64,000 bases of DNA from Fluviicola sp. XM-24bin1 (lineage in GTDB: Bacteria; Bacteroidota; Bacteroidia; Flavobacteriales_D; Crocinitomicaceae), in the NCBI GenBank assembly GCA_003149635.1, contig QCWI01000001.1:312588-376587 (forward strand), written 5' to 3'. Every line of letters starts with the position of its first letter. Positions within the stretch are counted from its first letter, which is position 1. This document shows, one piece after another, positions 25,981-36,444 of this stretch. The position numbers were made by a program, and so were the translations under genes. Below the pieces are notes generated by a model. It saw nothing but the letters and a program-made list of their open reading frames with translations. It did not search any database and was not told the DNA's origin.

Positions 25981-26927
25981 GCCCAAACCTTTGTTCCCTC
26001 GGAACAATTCTGACAAATATCAATCTGCTCTCGATGATTTAATACCGCATTTCGAAAAGCGCGATATCGCGGATGACGCCAAATTTCTTCGAAACTATTG
26101 GTTTTCAAATCTCCCAAGACATGCTTTGCATCCTTGTCGAAACAACAAGGAACTACTTGACCATCCCATGTGAAAACGGACGACGACCACATCCGCCAGC
26201 AATGATTTCCAAGTGCATATTTTAGTTTGTAGGTCCCGTCCGATTGCAATTTATAACGACTGTACTTTTCGTTTTCGGGCATTAAAGGATTGCCTTTTTT
26301 GTAATCGTACAGTTGGGCCGTTTTAATTCGAACTTCGTCGATCCCCATGCGTTTTCCAAGCATAAAAACTTCAGGAATTTCATGTTCGTTCGGCTTCACC
26401 GCTAAGAACTGAAAAATCAAATGCGGTGTATGAGATTTCATTTCTTTCTTGGCTGCTAAAAGATGCTCGGTTCCTTCAATTACCTTTTCCAATTTTCCAT
26501 GAACGCGATAATTCTCATAAGTCGCTTGCGTCAACCCATCGATGGAGATAATAAGCCGATCCAAACCTGACTCAACAATTTCTCTTGCTTTTTCTTTCGT
26601 GATGAAGTGCGCATTGGTAGATGTAGCCGTATAAATCTTGCGTTTTTTTGCCGCTTTAATCAAGTCTAAAAAATGAGGATGTAAAAAGGGCTCGCCTTGG
26701 AAATAATAGTTGATGTAAAACAGCGATTTGCGCGTTTGATCCAACATTGTTTCGTGTAGATCTTGCTGGATTTTACCTGTTAGACGGGTAAACTGTTTCA
26801 ATCCGCTGGGACATTCAGGGCAGCCCAAATTACAAGCGGTAGTTGGTTCAATGCTCAGTGAAAATGGCAATCCGCGGTGACGAGATTTCTTAGATATTCG
26901 AGATGTCCAATAGCTGAAATAAAGCAC
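25977..26927 (-). CDS. Radical SAM/SPASM domain protein
   Basis: 316 residues from the GTG at 26927. The radical SAM cluster motif is TACNLGCPECPSG (CxxxCxxC). A TIM-barrel region with SIDGLTQATYENYRVHG follows. A SPASM-type C-terminal domain has NHCWRMW, GQVVPCCFDKD and ICQNCSEG for auxiliary iron-sulfur clusters. Such proteins modify peptides or small molecules; the substrate is unknown, and no precursor peptide is recognised nearby. The frame stays open 78 bp further upstream and encodes a family-like start, but without ATG, GTG or TTG: an ATC at 26994-26996 sits where the start is expected. The stop overlaps the convergent regulator. Confidence 0.88.
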   Translation of the reverse strand: MLYFSYWTSRISKKSRHRGLPFSLSIEPTTACNLGCPECPSGLKQFTRLTGKIQQDLHETMLDQTRKSLFYINYYFQGEPFLHPHFLDLIKAAKKRKIYTATSTNAHFITKEKAREIVESGLDRLIISIDGLTQATYENYRVHGKLEKVIEGTEHLLAAKKEMKSHTPHLIFQFLAVKPNEHEIPEVFMLGKRMGIDEVRIKTAQLYDYKKGNPLMPENEKYSRYKLQSDGTYKLKYALGNHCWRMWSSSVFTWDGQVVPCCFDKDAKHVLGDLKTNSFEEIWRHPRYRAFRNAVLNHREQIDICQNCSEGTKVWA

Positions 26928-27027
26928 AAAAACGTTCCAGATTCGGAAGAAGGACAGATGCCTTAAGATGTTGATATTGTCCCGAGTAGTTGCGATACAG
27001 TAAAATTACGGAATTTACGGATATCAA

Positions 27028-27046
27028 CTCCCCCTTTGGAGGGGGG
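27028..27046. repeat. CTCCCCCTTTGGAGGGGG hairpin element
   Basis: A GC-rich palindrome (CTCCCCC-TTTG-GAGGGGG) followed by GCTAGGGGAGG, of the kind found repeatedly between Bacteroidota genes. It lies just after the SpoIIE gene stop on the minus strand and could terminate it. Confidence 0.55.
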
Positions 27047-27074
27047 CTAGGGGAGGACATTAACGATAATTCTG

Positions 27075-29243
27075 CTAACTTACTTTCACCGCAACCACAC
27101 AAACATCGTCTACTTGTTCCAAATCGCCGCGCCAGTCGTCAAAACTTTTTGAAAGCGTTTGATATTGTTGGTCGAACTGCTGTGATTGCATGTCAATTAA
27201 AAGGCGTTTCATCGGTGCGTACTTCATCTTCTTGCCCTGTGGGCCGCCAAATTGATCAGCATAGCCATCAGTTAATTGTACAATCGTATCTCCAGGGAAT
27301 AATTTAATCGCCTTGTTGGTGAACGGCTTACTGCTTCCGTCTACAAATCCTACTGGAATTTTATCGGGTTCGATTTCCAATAGATGTAAAGCACTTTCTT
27401 CAGTTGACGTGATCCGTTTCACCGACTCATGCGTTTCAGTGCTTTTATGTCGGATGATCCACAGCGGGTTGTTAGCGCCAGCGTATTGCAGTTCGTTCGA
27501 TTTTTTGTTCCAAATACAGATAGAAACATCCATTCCATCGCGAGCTTGATTTTCGCCTTGTTCGCCCAACGCAGCAACAATTTTCGATCGTAACAAATTC
27601 AGGATTTCCGCAGCATCTGAACAGTTTCTTTCAATGACTATCTCATTAAGGAATCCGAATCCTAGCATACTCATGAAGGCTCCAGGAACGCCATGCCCCG
27701 TGCAGTCCGCTACAACCCAGATGGACAAAACTCCTTTGTTGTGGGCCCAATAGAAATCACCACTTACCACGTCTTTCGGTCGGAAAAAGATGAAATGCGT
27801 GCCCAATTTGTCCCACTCAGAGCGCTTATTGATCATCGCCGCTTGAATCCGTTGTGCATAATCAATCGAATCGCGGATTTCTGTATGCTGTTGTTGGATT
27901 TCTTCCTTTTGACTATTCACCAAAGCGTTCTGCCTTTTGATTAGTTGCAAGTTTCTGATTATGAAGCATCCAGCGATTAAGACTAGAATGAACGCAAGAA
28001 CAAAAACCCAGATAAGGTTTTCTCTCGCTTTTACACGCTGGTTTCCCAGGTCTCTCTCGTTTTTCAATTCAATCTTCTGCTGAACCTTGTTCAAAGAATC
28101 TTGAATTTTTCTTGCCTCTTCCTTGAAATCCGATTCTGCTTTATCGGATGCATCTCGCAATTGTAGCACGTTCATGCTATCCTGATACACATAAGCATTC
28201 GTCATACAAGCCCAAGCGGTATAAAAATCGTTTTGTTCTCCTGCAATGTTAGAGCGATTCACATATACTGCTGACAATACTTCGTAATTCTGAGAGAGTA
28301 ACGCATATTCAATCGCACTATCGGCCGCTGCTGCAGCCCGATTCAATTGTCCCAATTCAAAATAACCATAAGCGAGTCCATGAAAGTTGATGGCCGTTTC
28401 AGAATAGGTATCGTTACCTTTTGTAAGGGCAATGCTCCGATTTAAATACTCCAGACTTTCTTCAATTTTACCTTGTTTACTCAGCACATTATGGATATTG
28501 TACAAGGTCTGAGATTCTCGGAGTATGTTACCGCTTGCCCTGGCCAGATCCAAACTTTCCTGAAACAATTCCATGGCTTTGTCTAGACGGTTGGAGTTCT
28601 TTTTATTTAATGAAAGGACATTGAGCGTGCTCAGCACCAAATTGGTGTCTTTATACTTTTTTGCCAATTTATAAGCTGACTGACTGTATTCATCCGACCG
28701 CTTCAGGTCTTGCAATTTCATGAATACGTATCCAAGCGTGGCCGTCGAACGCATGGTCGCTTTGCTGTCTATTTTTTTTCCTTATTTAATCGCTTCAAAA
28801 CAAATTCTCGTGCACTTATCATATTGCTCATCGAAGGCATAAACAATTGCTTCTTGATCCAAACAACCCACAATCAATCGTTTCGCTTTGGCTTTATCCG
28901 CAGCGGGTTTCGCCAATTCTACATAATATAGGGCTGAATCGTTTTGATTTTGATTCACCTTTGCACTGCTGATTCCGATATAAGATCTTACCACTCCTTC
29001 TGACGACTCAACGTTCTCTGAAATTGAAAGAGCGATGCGACATAAGGCTTCCGAGCGTGCCGATTCACTAGAGACGATCTTCCGGGCCTTTTTTATTATT
29101 TCAAAAACAGAGGTGGTATCTGCCATTCTCCAGTTTTCACGGTCGTAGTAGCCAATTCCTTCTAGATAAGGATCACGTTCTTCCTGCTGCGCATGAGCAT
29201 AGCTGATAACAAAGATTGATATGAAGAGTAGAAGGAGCTTCAT
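27075..29243 (-). pseudogene. TPR-SpoIIE family protein phosphatase interrupted by an in-frame TAA
   Basis: Read through, this is a 722-residue protein. Parts in order: signal peptide (MKLLLLFISIFVISYAHAQ), TPR repeats in the periplasm (about 40-400), a membrane helix (LIWVFVLAFILVLIAGCFII), a coiled coil with the linker EIRDSIDYAQRIQAAM, and a cytoplasmic PP2C/SpoIIE phosphatase domain with GDFYWA, VVADCTGHGVPGAFMSMLG and DGMDVSICIW. It would dephosphorylate an anti-anti-sigma-type partner (family knowledge). The frame stops at TAA 28782-28784, between CTRICFEAIK and GKKIDSKATM, and goes on in frame. The upstream piece is 153 residues; the downstream piece (ATG 28754, 559 residues) would lack the signal peptide. 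Confidence 0.8.
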
Positions 29244-29320
29244 TTTGCTGGTTTCGAGTTAAATATAACGAACTTATTGCACGAAAACCGCGATTCTATC
29301 GTTTTCGAATTCAATCGGAC

Positions 29321-29328
29321 TATATTTG
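29321..29328 (+). promoter_or_regulatory. Bacteroidota -7 element (TATATTTG)
   Basis: An exact TAnnTTTG match six bases before the ATG at 29335. This implies a very short or absent leader. Confidence 0.5.
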
Positions 29329-29334
29329 AGGATT

Positions 29335-31752
29335 ATGAAAACAGGCCTGTCGTTACTCATCGTTTTGTTGACCTCCATTTCTTTTGGGCAAAAAACTCTT
29401 TTCGTTGCAGATGAGGAGTCATTGGAGCCCATCCCATTTGTAAAGGTGATCCCGGATAATGGCAATCCTTCATTGGCTGATTTGGCGGGGCAATTTGTGG
29501 TTACGGATTTGGCAACGGAGGTAACCTTGAAGTTCAACGGTTACGATGATACGACACTGCAGGTAGCAAATTTGGCAGATTCCTCCGTGATTTTGATGCG
29601 AATTTCGGCGCAGCAACTAGATCCGGTAAAAGTAACTCCTGGAGTCAACCCAGCGCACCGAATTATGCGCAATGCCATAGCGAATCGACGGAAGAATCAT
29701 CCGGTGAAACACGACGCCTTTAAATACAAAAGCTACAGTAAATTCTTGGTTGAAATTGATCCCGAATTTGTGGAGTCCATTACGGAAGACGCCAAGGATT
29801 CCAATTTAATTGAGATTCGGGAATTTGCCGATTCCATGCATTTATTTTTGATGGAAAGTGTTTCAGAACGCTATTTTCAACCGCCATTGCGAGATCAAGA
29901 AAAGGTGATTGCCTACAAAATTTCAGGACTTTCCGATCCGCGTTTTTCGACTTTCGCCAAAAGCTTACAATCGTTTTCTTTCTACGATAATCAATTCGAA
30001 GTACTAGGGAGACAATACGTGAATCCTTTGGCATTCGGAGGATTGAATCGTTACCTCTTTTCTCTTCAGGATACCACATTAAACGAATCGGATACTACCT
30101 ACACCATCTATTTTAGACCGAAAAAAGGAAAAAGATTCGATGGAATTGAAGGATATCTCTACATCAATACGAATCAATTTGCCATTGAAAAAGTAATTGC
30201 CGAGCCTTACCAGGATACCACAGGATTATCCATTCGAATCGTGCAAGAATATGAATTCACGAACAACAAACGATGGTTTCCAAAGCGATTGAATACAGAG
30301 ATCGATCTTAGACAATTGTTGACGATTGCCGATACGGAAGGGGGCGATGATTCGCCGGTACCAAGTATCATTGGAACTGGTTACACAAACGTGGAGGAAG
30401 TCACCTTCGAACCCGAAAAAGTGAAATGGGCGGAGTCCAGTGTATCATTGTTTACCGATGAAAACGCGAACGAACTTTCAGAGGATGAATGGAACAAACA
30501 CCGACGAAGTCCAATAACAGATAAGGAACGGAACACCTATTCAACGATTGATAGCCTAGCGAAAGAAGCCAACTTGGAGCGCGTCATTCAGATCTTGGAT
30601 GTAGTCGCTGAGGGCAAAATTCCATTGGGATATGTGAATCTGGATTTGAGACGTTTGTATCGCTACAATTTGTACGAAAAACACCGTTTAGGACTCGGAT
30701 TGGAAACTTCGCAAAAGTTGTTGAAGCCGGTCACGATTGGAGGATATTTCGCCTACGGAACGAGAGATCGTGAATGGAAATATGGAGGATTTACACATTT
30801 TCATTTGTGGCGCAAAAAACGAATGCGATTGGAGTTATCCTTCCAACAGGATGTTCTTGAGCGCGGTGGAACGCAATTCAATGCGACTCAAGGAGCTTGG
30901 TTAGATCCGGAAGTTTACAGGAATTTATTCATCCGATCGATGGATCGACAGCGCTTGGCACAAGCCTCATTCAGAACAGATCTTCGTGCGAATTTATCGG
31001 TTCGATTGACGCAAAACTATCAGCAGATTTCGTTTACGGAAGATTATCGTTTCATTGATGCTGATGGCTTGCTTTGGAACCAAGTGGACGTTGCAGAATC
31101 CTCATTCGATTTGGAATGGAATCCCTTTGCGAAATATCAGATTTTTGGCGACCGGAAATTGGTGAAAGACATGAAGTTTCCAAAGATGCGTTTGAAAGTA
31201 GCACACGGATGGAAAGGGATGTATGAAAGTTCATTGGACTACTGGCGATTCAATGCTAGCCTGACGCATAAAATCAAAATTGCCCGAATCCTAACCTTGG
31301 ATTGGAAGGTAAACGCTTCAAGAATTGTAGGTGACGTTCCTTTGTTCTTCAAGCATGTTGGAGATGGAAGTCGCGTCAATTGGAATATTTCAACTCCAGG
31401 TTCGTTCGAAACAATGCCTTCAGGATATTTCTATTCGACGCAGCAGGTAAGTGCTTTCGTTCGAACGAAATTTAAAGCATTCCGAACGAATGCTAAATGG
31501 AACGAGCCTCAAATTTCATTGCATCATGCATGGGGCATTGGTACTTTTGACAATCGCTCCCTGCACAATATGTATGTCAACTCTTTCGACAAAGGATATG
31601 GCGAGGCCGGGTTGATCATTGATGGTCTCTGGGTACGGCAATTTTCTGGTTTTGGACTGGGAGCTTTCTACAATTACTCACCAGAGTTCACTTCTGATGT
31701 TTGGTACGAGAACGTCGTGCCCAAAATATCGTTCAGTTTTATCGTGAATTAA
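29335..31752 (+). CDS. DUF5686-like outer membrane protein with carboxypeptidase-like N-terminal domain
   Basis: 805 residues from the ATG at 29335 (MKTGLSLLIVLLTSISFGQ, signal peptide). A carboxypeptidase regulatory-like domain (LEPIPFVKVIPDNG, SLADLAGQFVV) is followed by NPAHRIMRNAIANRRKNHP and FKYKSYSKF, the typical opening of the DUF5686 family. The C-terminal half alternates aromatic and polar residues as in outer membrane barrels and ends SFSFIVN. The function is unknown; family members are abundant in Bacteroidota. The start at 29326 (TTG) is rejected because it overlaps the -7 element. The stop codon directly abuts that of the convergent PKD gene. Confidence 0.85.
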   Translation: MKTGLSLLIVLLTSISFGQKTLFVADEESLEPIPFVKVIPDNGNPSLADLAGQFVVTDLATEVTLKFNGYDDTTLQVANLADSSVILMRISAQQLDPVKVTPGVNPAHRIMRNAIANRRKNHPVKHDAFKYKSYSKFLVEIDPEFVESITEDAKDSNLIEIREFADSMHLFLMESVSERYFQPPLRDQEKVIAYKISGLSDPRFSTFAKSLQSFSFYDNQFEVLGRQYVNPLAFGGLNRYLFSLQDTTLNESDTTYTIYFRPKKGKRFDGIEGYLYINTNQFAIEKVIAEPYQDTTGLSIRIVQEYEFTNNKRWFPKRLNTEIDLRQLLTIADTEGGDDSPVPSIIGTGYTNVEEVTFEPEKVKWAESSVSLFTDENANELSEDEWNKHRRSPITDKERNTYSTIDSLAKEANLERVIQILDVVAEGKIPLGYVNLDLRRLYRYNLYEKHRLGLGLETSQKLLKPVTIGGYFAYGTRDREWKYGGFTHFHLWRKKRMRLELSFQQDVLERGGTQFNATQGAWLDPEVYRNLFIRSMDRQRLAQASFRTDLRANLSVRLTQNYQQISFTEDYRFIDADGLLWNQVDVAESSFDLEWNPFAKYQIFGDRKLVKDMKFPKMRLKVAHGWKGMYESSLDYWRFNASLTHKIKIARILTLDWKVNASRIVGDVPLFFKHVGDGSRVNWNISTPGSFETMPSGYFYSTQQVSAFVRTKFKAFRTNAKWNEPQISLHHAWGIGTFDNRSLHNMYVNSFDKGYGEAGLIIDGLWVRQFSGFGLGAFYNYSPEFTSDVWYENVVPKISFSFIVN

Positions 31753-34440
31753 TTAGCGAAGGACGTTGATATGTCCTGTGATGAAATGATTCGGGTTCAA
31801 AGGCTCACACGTCTTGTATCGAAGCGTGTAACCATAGGTTCCGTCCTGTACGTATTTGCCATTAAAGGTTCCATCCCAGCCAACGGAAGAATCAAATGAT
31901 TCGAAGAGCACTTGTCCCCATCGATTGTAAACGCGCATTTCCCATTCGGAAACATCTAACCAATGCTCGGCTACGAATACGTTATTGAATTCGTCTCCAT
32001 CCGGTGTGAATGTATTCGGAATATATACCGACCAAGGTTCGATGTACAATTCGCTGTAAGCCGTGTCTTTACAACCGAACTCGTTCGTAACGATTTGCCT
32101 AGGGTAATGCGTTCCATCAAATAAATATTGATGCGTTGGATTCGGATCCGTCCCGATGTAGAAGAATGTGGAATCGTCGTACCAGTAGAAATACTCTACT
32201 GCATCTACCGATTCATCGATCATTTGCACCTCAGAATGACAGATGTCGGTGAAATCTGGCGTCACAGAGAAACCAGCTTCTGGATTCGGACGCACATTTA
32301 CCAAATCAGCCTGAAGTAAAGTCAATGTATCGATACAACCGGCATCCGTTGTGATGGTCAAAGTAATTGGATAGTTCCCGACGATCGGATAATAATTCGA
32401 TGGATTTTGATCCGTGGAAGTATTTCCATCGCCAAATTCCCAGTAATAGGAAATCGGTGTTTCCGCCCAACTCAAATCGATGAATTGTGCTGTATAGGGC
32501 GCACACTGCAATCCCGGAGCAACAGTGAAATCAATCGTTGGAGGCGAGTAGATATATAAATTGTGCTCTGCTGTTTCCTCACAAACATCAAAATTACCTG
32601 TCAATGTAATAACGACATCCCCCGTGGTATTGAATTCTACTCCCTGAACGTCCTCGTCTTGAGAGGTTGTAATTGATGCATCTGGACCAAAATTCCAAGT
32701 ATAAACTGTTCCAGGAGGGCCGCTCATGGTTCCGTCAAAATCGACAGAGTTATCAGTGAAACATACCGATGGAGGTGCATTGATCGATACCAGAATAGGA
32801 TCGTTAATGGTAATGTCTTGCGTAATTGTATTCGTACAGGCACCTCCCGAACTAGCTGTTAAGGTAATCGTGTAATTGCCTGGAGCACTAAAAGTATATG
32901 TTGGTGCAAATGCATTCGAAGTGTCATTTTGCAGTTGAGGCTCTCCGAAATCCCATGAATACACGGTCGCGTCTTGAGAATTGTTGCCAAACGAGATAGT
33001 CAGTCCTTCACATTCAACCAACGGAGGAATAATCATGTCTGCCACGGGCTCTTCCAGCAAAAATACAGTGTCCGTGAATTCGTCTTCACAAAGGTTGGCT
33101 TCACCATATACTGTAATGATCTGCATGCCCGGAGTTGAGAAAGTAACGTTGTTCACGTTGGCTCCAGTTCCCGTTCCAGGTGTTGCATTCGGCCCGAAGT
33201 TCCATGTGTAATCCAAGTTTTGACCGGCTGTTGTTACCGCGTTGAAATCGAAAGAGTTTCCAATGATACATTGTGAATCCAGTGGTGTTGTCCATTCAAT
33301 TTCGTACTCATTGTTCACGTAAATATCCATATAGGCGGTATCCGTACACGGCCATCCAGGGTTGACAACGAGCATTGCGGTATAATGTCCATCCGTTGGA
33401 TACGTATATGTCGGTGCGAACTGAGTACTGTTATCGTTCGTTGTAGTTGGGTCTCCGAAATCCCAGTAATAATTCGTGCCACCGTAGGAATCGTTCTCAA
33501 ATTGAACAGTCAATCCCTGACAGTATGATATGAACGTTGACAATTGCGTTTGAAGCGGAAGAATCGCTTCCAATTGCAGATTACAGTTGAATACTCGGAA
33601 TAAGAAATCACGAACAGTTCGGTTCATCAAAACGCCGTTTCTCCATTCTTGCACTTCGATCCCTACTACAAACAATCCAGTAAGATTCGGTGAAGCTTGT
33701 AATAATCCTGTTACCGGGTCAATGGTAATCGAAGACCCCGGGCCGAGCGGTTGCGCTTGACTAAATCCGCCTCCAGCCCATGTTACCGGCGCATACGGTG
33801 GCGGTGGTGGAGGATTCGGCGCTGGAGCAAAACTACTTGCACCAGAACTAGGCGTTGTTAATGCGTACACCAATTGGTCACCATCCGGATCTATTGCACT
33901 GTGATCGAAAATCAAATCTTCGTTGTTGCACAAAAGCAACGGTGGATAATTTGTAAATCTTGGACTGCTGTTCACCTGATTTCCAGTATCACCTCCCGGA
34001 ATATGCGTCGAAAGTGTAATTCCTGTATCATCAGGATTGAACAAATTGGTAATGTTTGGCCCACGACAACAACGTTGGTAGGATACATAATATCCACCAG
34101 GAATTGGAGGTAGTGTTAGCGTAACTTGATACGTTGCTAACTCCGTACAGATGTTGTTCGGAGGAATCACACATGGATTATTAAATACAACCGGAATTTG
34201 CTGACTCCCTGGGAATGTCACTTGTACATTTTGAATCAGCGCCCCTGCAGCGTTGAAAACACCGAGTGATAATGGGTTGTCGTATTGCGCTCCAGTGGAG
34301 TTACAATCGCGATATAAGTTGATCGTAAATAAGTATTGATTGTTGCCGAGATAATCGTAATAAATATCACCACCAACGATGTGTGACGCTCGTGCTGGCG
34401 TCAGGCTCATCAAAAGTAGTATGGCAATTACAAATCTCAT
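31753..34440 (-). CDS. Large secreted PKD-repeat protein with gliding-motility-type C-terminal domain (adhesin-like)
   Basis: 895 residues with a signal peptide (MRFVIAILLLMSLTPARA). The N-terminal 280 residues are a beta-rich module (SHIVGGDIYYDYLGNNQY, YVSYQRCCRGP) widespread in Bacteroidota surface proteins. Several PKD-like repeats follow, recognised by YxWDFGD, YTWNFGP and YYWEFGDGNTS. The end carries the gliding-motility-associated C-terminal domain: PNTFTPDGDEFNNVF, VYNRWGQVLFES, WDGTFNGKYVQDGTYGYTLRYK. That domain directs T9SS export and surface attachment. It probably acts in adhesion or motility. Confidence 0.93.
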   Translation of the reverse strand: MRFVIAILLLMSLTPARASHIVGGDIYYDYLGNNQYLFTINLYRDCNSTGAQYDNPLSLGVFNAAGALIQNVQVTFPGSQQIPVVFNNPCVIPPNNICTELATYQVTLTLPPIPGGYYVSYQRCCRGPNITNLFNPDDTGITLSTHIPGGDTGNQVNSSPRFTNYPPLLLCNNEDLIFDHSAIDPDGDQLVYALTTPSSGASSFAPAPNPPPPPPYAPVTWAGGGFSQAQPLGPGSSITIDPVTGLLQASPNLTGLFVVGIEVQEWRNGVLMNRTVRDFLFRVFNCNLQLEAILPLQTQLSTFISYCQGLTVQFENDSYGGTNYYWDFGDPTTTNDNSTQFAPTYTYPTDGHYTAMLVVNPGWPCTDTAYMDIYVNNEYEIEWTTPLDSQCIIGNSFDFNAVTTAGQNLDYTWNFGPNATPGTGTGANVNNVTFSTPGMQIITVYGEANLCEDEFTDTVFLLEEPVADMIIPPLVECEGLTISFGNNSQDATVYSWDFGEPQLQNDTSNAFAPTYTFSAPGNYTITLTASSGGACTNTITQDITINDPILVSINAPPSVCFTDNSVDFDGTMSGPPGTVYTWNFGPDASITTSQDEDVQGVEFNTTGDVVITLTGNFDVCEETAEHNLYIYSPPTIDFTVAPGLQCAPYTAQFIDLSWAETPISYYWEFGDGNTSTDQNPSNYYPIVGNYPITLTITTDAGCIDTLTLLQADLVNVRPNPEAGFSVTPDFTDICHSEVQMIDESVDAVEYFYWYDDSTFFYIGTDPNPTHQYLFDGTHYPRQIVTNEFGCKDTAYSELYIEPWSVYIPNTFTPDGDEFNNVFVAEHWLDVSEWEMRVYNRWGQVLFESFDSSVGWDGTFNGKYVQDGTYGYTLRYKTCEPLNPNHFITGHINVLR

Positions 34441-34522
34441 ATGCTTCTAAGACGTTAAAAATATGGCAAAAGTCATACCAAAAGGAGACTTTTTTCATTC
34501 TAATGCAGTGATCCTATTTTTA

Positions 34523-35332
34523 TTAACGAATAAAATCGCCAAAATTGTCTAGTGCATGGCGGTAACGAAAAGACGTTTCCTCCTCAATTGCGTTGCCCGT
34601 AACCAGCCGGTTTGTTGCATTTTCTGAACCAAACTTTGGTGGCTCAATACCAAAGTATTCCGCAGCTTTCGGATAATAATCGCTTTTCGGCGGATGGTAC
34701 GGATTTACGAGGTTATAGGTATGTCCAAAATAGTCATTATTCAAGAGCCAATCAATAGCGGCGATAATATCGGATGCATGAATTAAGTTTATAGGATTCA
34801 TGCCATTATTTAATATCTCGCGACCACTCAAATTGTAAGCGGGATGTCGTTTCGGGCCAATTAACCCTGCCAATCGCAATATATTGAGACGATTACCAAG
34901 TAAAGAACGCAAGGCAGTTTCGGCTGGAAGTAATCGATTTGGAATATCTTGGTTTAACGCAAACGTTTCATCATACGTCCCTTCGTCCTTTGGATAAATT
35001 CCGGTGGAACTTGAGAAAATGACTTTAACGTCTTGATTGAATTGTTCGAGAAGTTCAACAAGTAATGCGTCGTAAGAAACTCTTTTCGCTGCAGACGGAG
35101 TGATAAACACAAAAACATGTGTCGTATCTTTCAAAATATCATCTGGGATTATAGCTGATTCATTGAAATCCAATTCGAATCCTTGGATGCCCATTTGATC
35201 CAATGTATCGGCAACTTCAGCCCTGCGGTACGAACCAAAAACTGAGGCTCCATTCTTCACGAAAGATGCCCCAACGAATTGTCCTAACCATCCACATCCT
35301 AAAATCACCACTTTTTGTTCGCTCATCTCCAT
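34523..35332 (-). CDS. NAD-dependent epimerase/dehydratase family protein
   Basis: 269 residues. The Rossmann nucleotide-binding motif is VVILGCGWLGQFVG (GxGxxG). The extended-SDR-like middle has FSSSTGIYPKD with the serines, and LRLAGLIGP. Sequences such as INLIHASDIIAAIDWLL fit the family of putative epimerases related to YeeZ. There is no canonical YxxxK motif, so catalytic activity is uncertain. It is divergent from ctaA across about 80 bp. The substrate is not known. Confidence 0.8.
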   Translation of the reverse strand: MEMSEQKVVILGCGWLGQFVGASFVKNGASVFGSYRRAEVADTLDQMGIQGFELDFNESAIIPDDILKDTTHVFVFITPSAAKRVSYDALLVELLEQFNQDVKVIFSSSTGIYPKDEGTYDETFALNQDIPNRLLPAETALRSLLGNRLNILRLAGLIGPKRHPAYNLSGREILNNGMNPINLIHASDIIAAIDWLLNNDYFGHTYNLVNPYHPPKSDYYPKAAEYFGIEPPKFGSENATNRLVTGNAIEEETSFRYRHALDNFGDFIR

Positions 35333-35398
35333 CCTAACAGCCTTTGTTCAAAGGTAGAAAAATACAGTTGAATGCATTAGGATCGGCGAGTTTGGCGT

Positions 35399-35406
35399 AT
35401 TTTTGC
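35399..35406 (+). promoter_or_regulatory. Bacteroidota -7 element (TATTTTTG-type) of ctaA
   Basis: TATTTTTGC precedes the ATG at 35410 by only a few bases, so transcription would start at or near the start codon. Confidence 0.45.
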
Positions 35407-35409
35407 AGT

Positions 35410-36429
35410 ATGAATTATTCGAAGGCATTTGTTCGTTGGAACTGGATTGCATTAGTGTTCATTTACCTCATTTTCGTCGCTGGAAGTTTGGTACGAATCA
35501 CAGGAAGTGGGATGGGATGTCCGGATTGGCCGAAGTGTTTTGGACAATGGGTGCCGCCAACGGAGGAAAGTTCATTGCCCGAGAATTACAAAGACATCTT
35601 TTCGGCGAAGCGTGCAAAGAAAATCGATAAGTTTTCAAATTTTCTTGAATCCATGGGATTCACAGCGGAAGCACGGGCACTGCGAATGGATAAAACGCTT
35701 TTGGAAGAAGAAGACTTTAACTGGCGCAAAACCTGGACGGAATACGTAAATCGCCTTGTTGGATTTATTGCCGGTAATATGTTGCTGATAGCTTTCCTTT
35801 GGATGTTGGTCAAATTCCGACAGCGAAAATTGTTGTTGATTGCAGGTTTGAACCTCGTTTTGATGGCAATTCAAGCATGGTTCGGTTCTATTGTGGTAGC
35901 CACGAATCTTGTACCTTGGACAATCACTGTTCATATGTTCCTCGGATTGTTAATCGTGGGAATTCAACTCTACATTATCCGATTGATTAGTCCGTCGCAG
36001 CAAGTGAAAATGCCTCAATCGAAATTAATGTTGGTATTGCTTTGGGCCGTTTTCTTGATTACGGCGTATCAAATGTTCTTGGGAACACAAGTGCGAGAAG
36101 AAATTGACGCTCTAGTGAAATTAGGATACAGTAGAGAAGAGTGGTTGACCACAGTCGGTTGGCCCTTTTATGTGCACAGAAGTTTCTCCTGGTTGGTTTT
36201 GGTATTACTTGGATGGATGACTTGGAAGAATGAAAAAACGGTGCGATACAAACCGATCCGTTGGGTTGCTGGATTACTAGCACTAGAGCTTGTTTCAGGA
36301 ATTTTACTCGCCCACGTTGATATGCCGGCAATCGTTCAAACGATGCACTTGATTTTCGCCTCTGTGATGTTTGGGATTTTAACACTTCTCGTATTTCGCT
36401 CTCGTCTTGTAACTCAGATTACACAGTGA
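35410..36429 (+). CDS. ctaA: Heme A synthase (COX15/CtaA family)
   Basis: 339 residues and eight predicted membrane helices. The enzyme converts heme O to heme A for cytochrome c oxidase. The start has the family signature VRITGSGMGCPDWPKCFGQWVPP. Heme-ligand histidines of the family probably correspond to TVHMFLG, YVHRSFSW and MHLIFAS; a fourth lies in LLAHVDMP. The ATG at 35410 begins MNYSKAFVRWNWIALVF as usual; the earlier start at 35344 lies upstream of the promoter. The next gene, TauE/SafE-like, begins 28 bp downstream. Confidence 0.95.
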   Translation: MNYSKAFVRWNWIALVFIYLIFVAGSLVRITGSGMGCPDWPKCFGQWVPPTEESSLPENYKDIFSAKRAKKIDKFSNFLESMGFTAEARALRMDKTLLEEEDFNWRKTWTEYVNRLVGFIAGNMLLIAFLWMLVKFRQRKLLLIAGLNLVLMAIQAWFGSIVVATNLVPWTITVHMFLGLLIVGIQLYIIRLISPSQQVKMPQSKLMLVLLWAVFLITAYQMFLGTQVREEIDALVKLGYSREEWLTTVGWPFYVHRSFSWLVLVLLGWMTWKNEKTVRYKPIRWVAGLLALELVSGILLAHVDMPAIVQTMHLIFASVMFGILTLLVFRSRLVTQITQ

Positions 36430-36444
36430 TCTGAAATCATCTTG

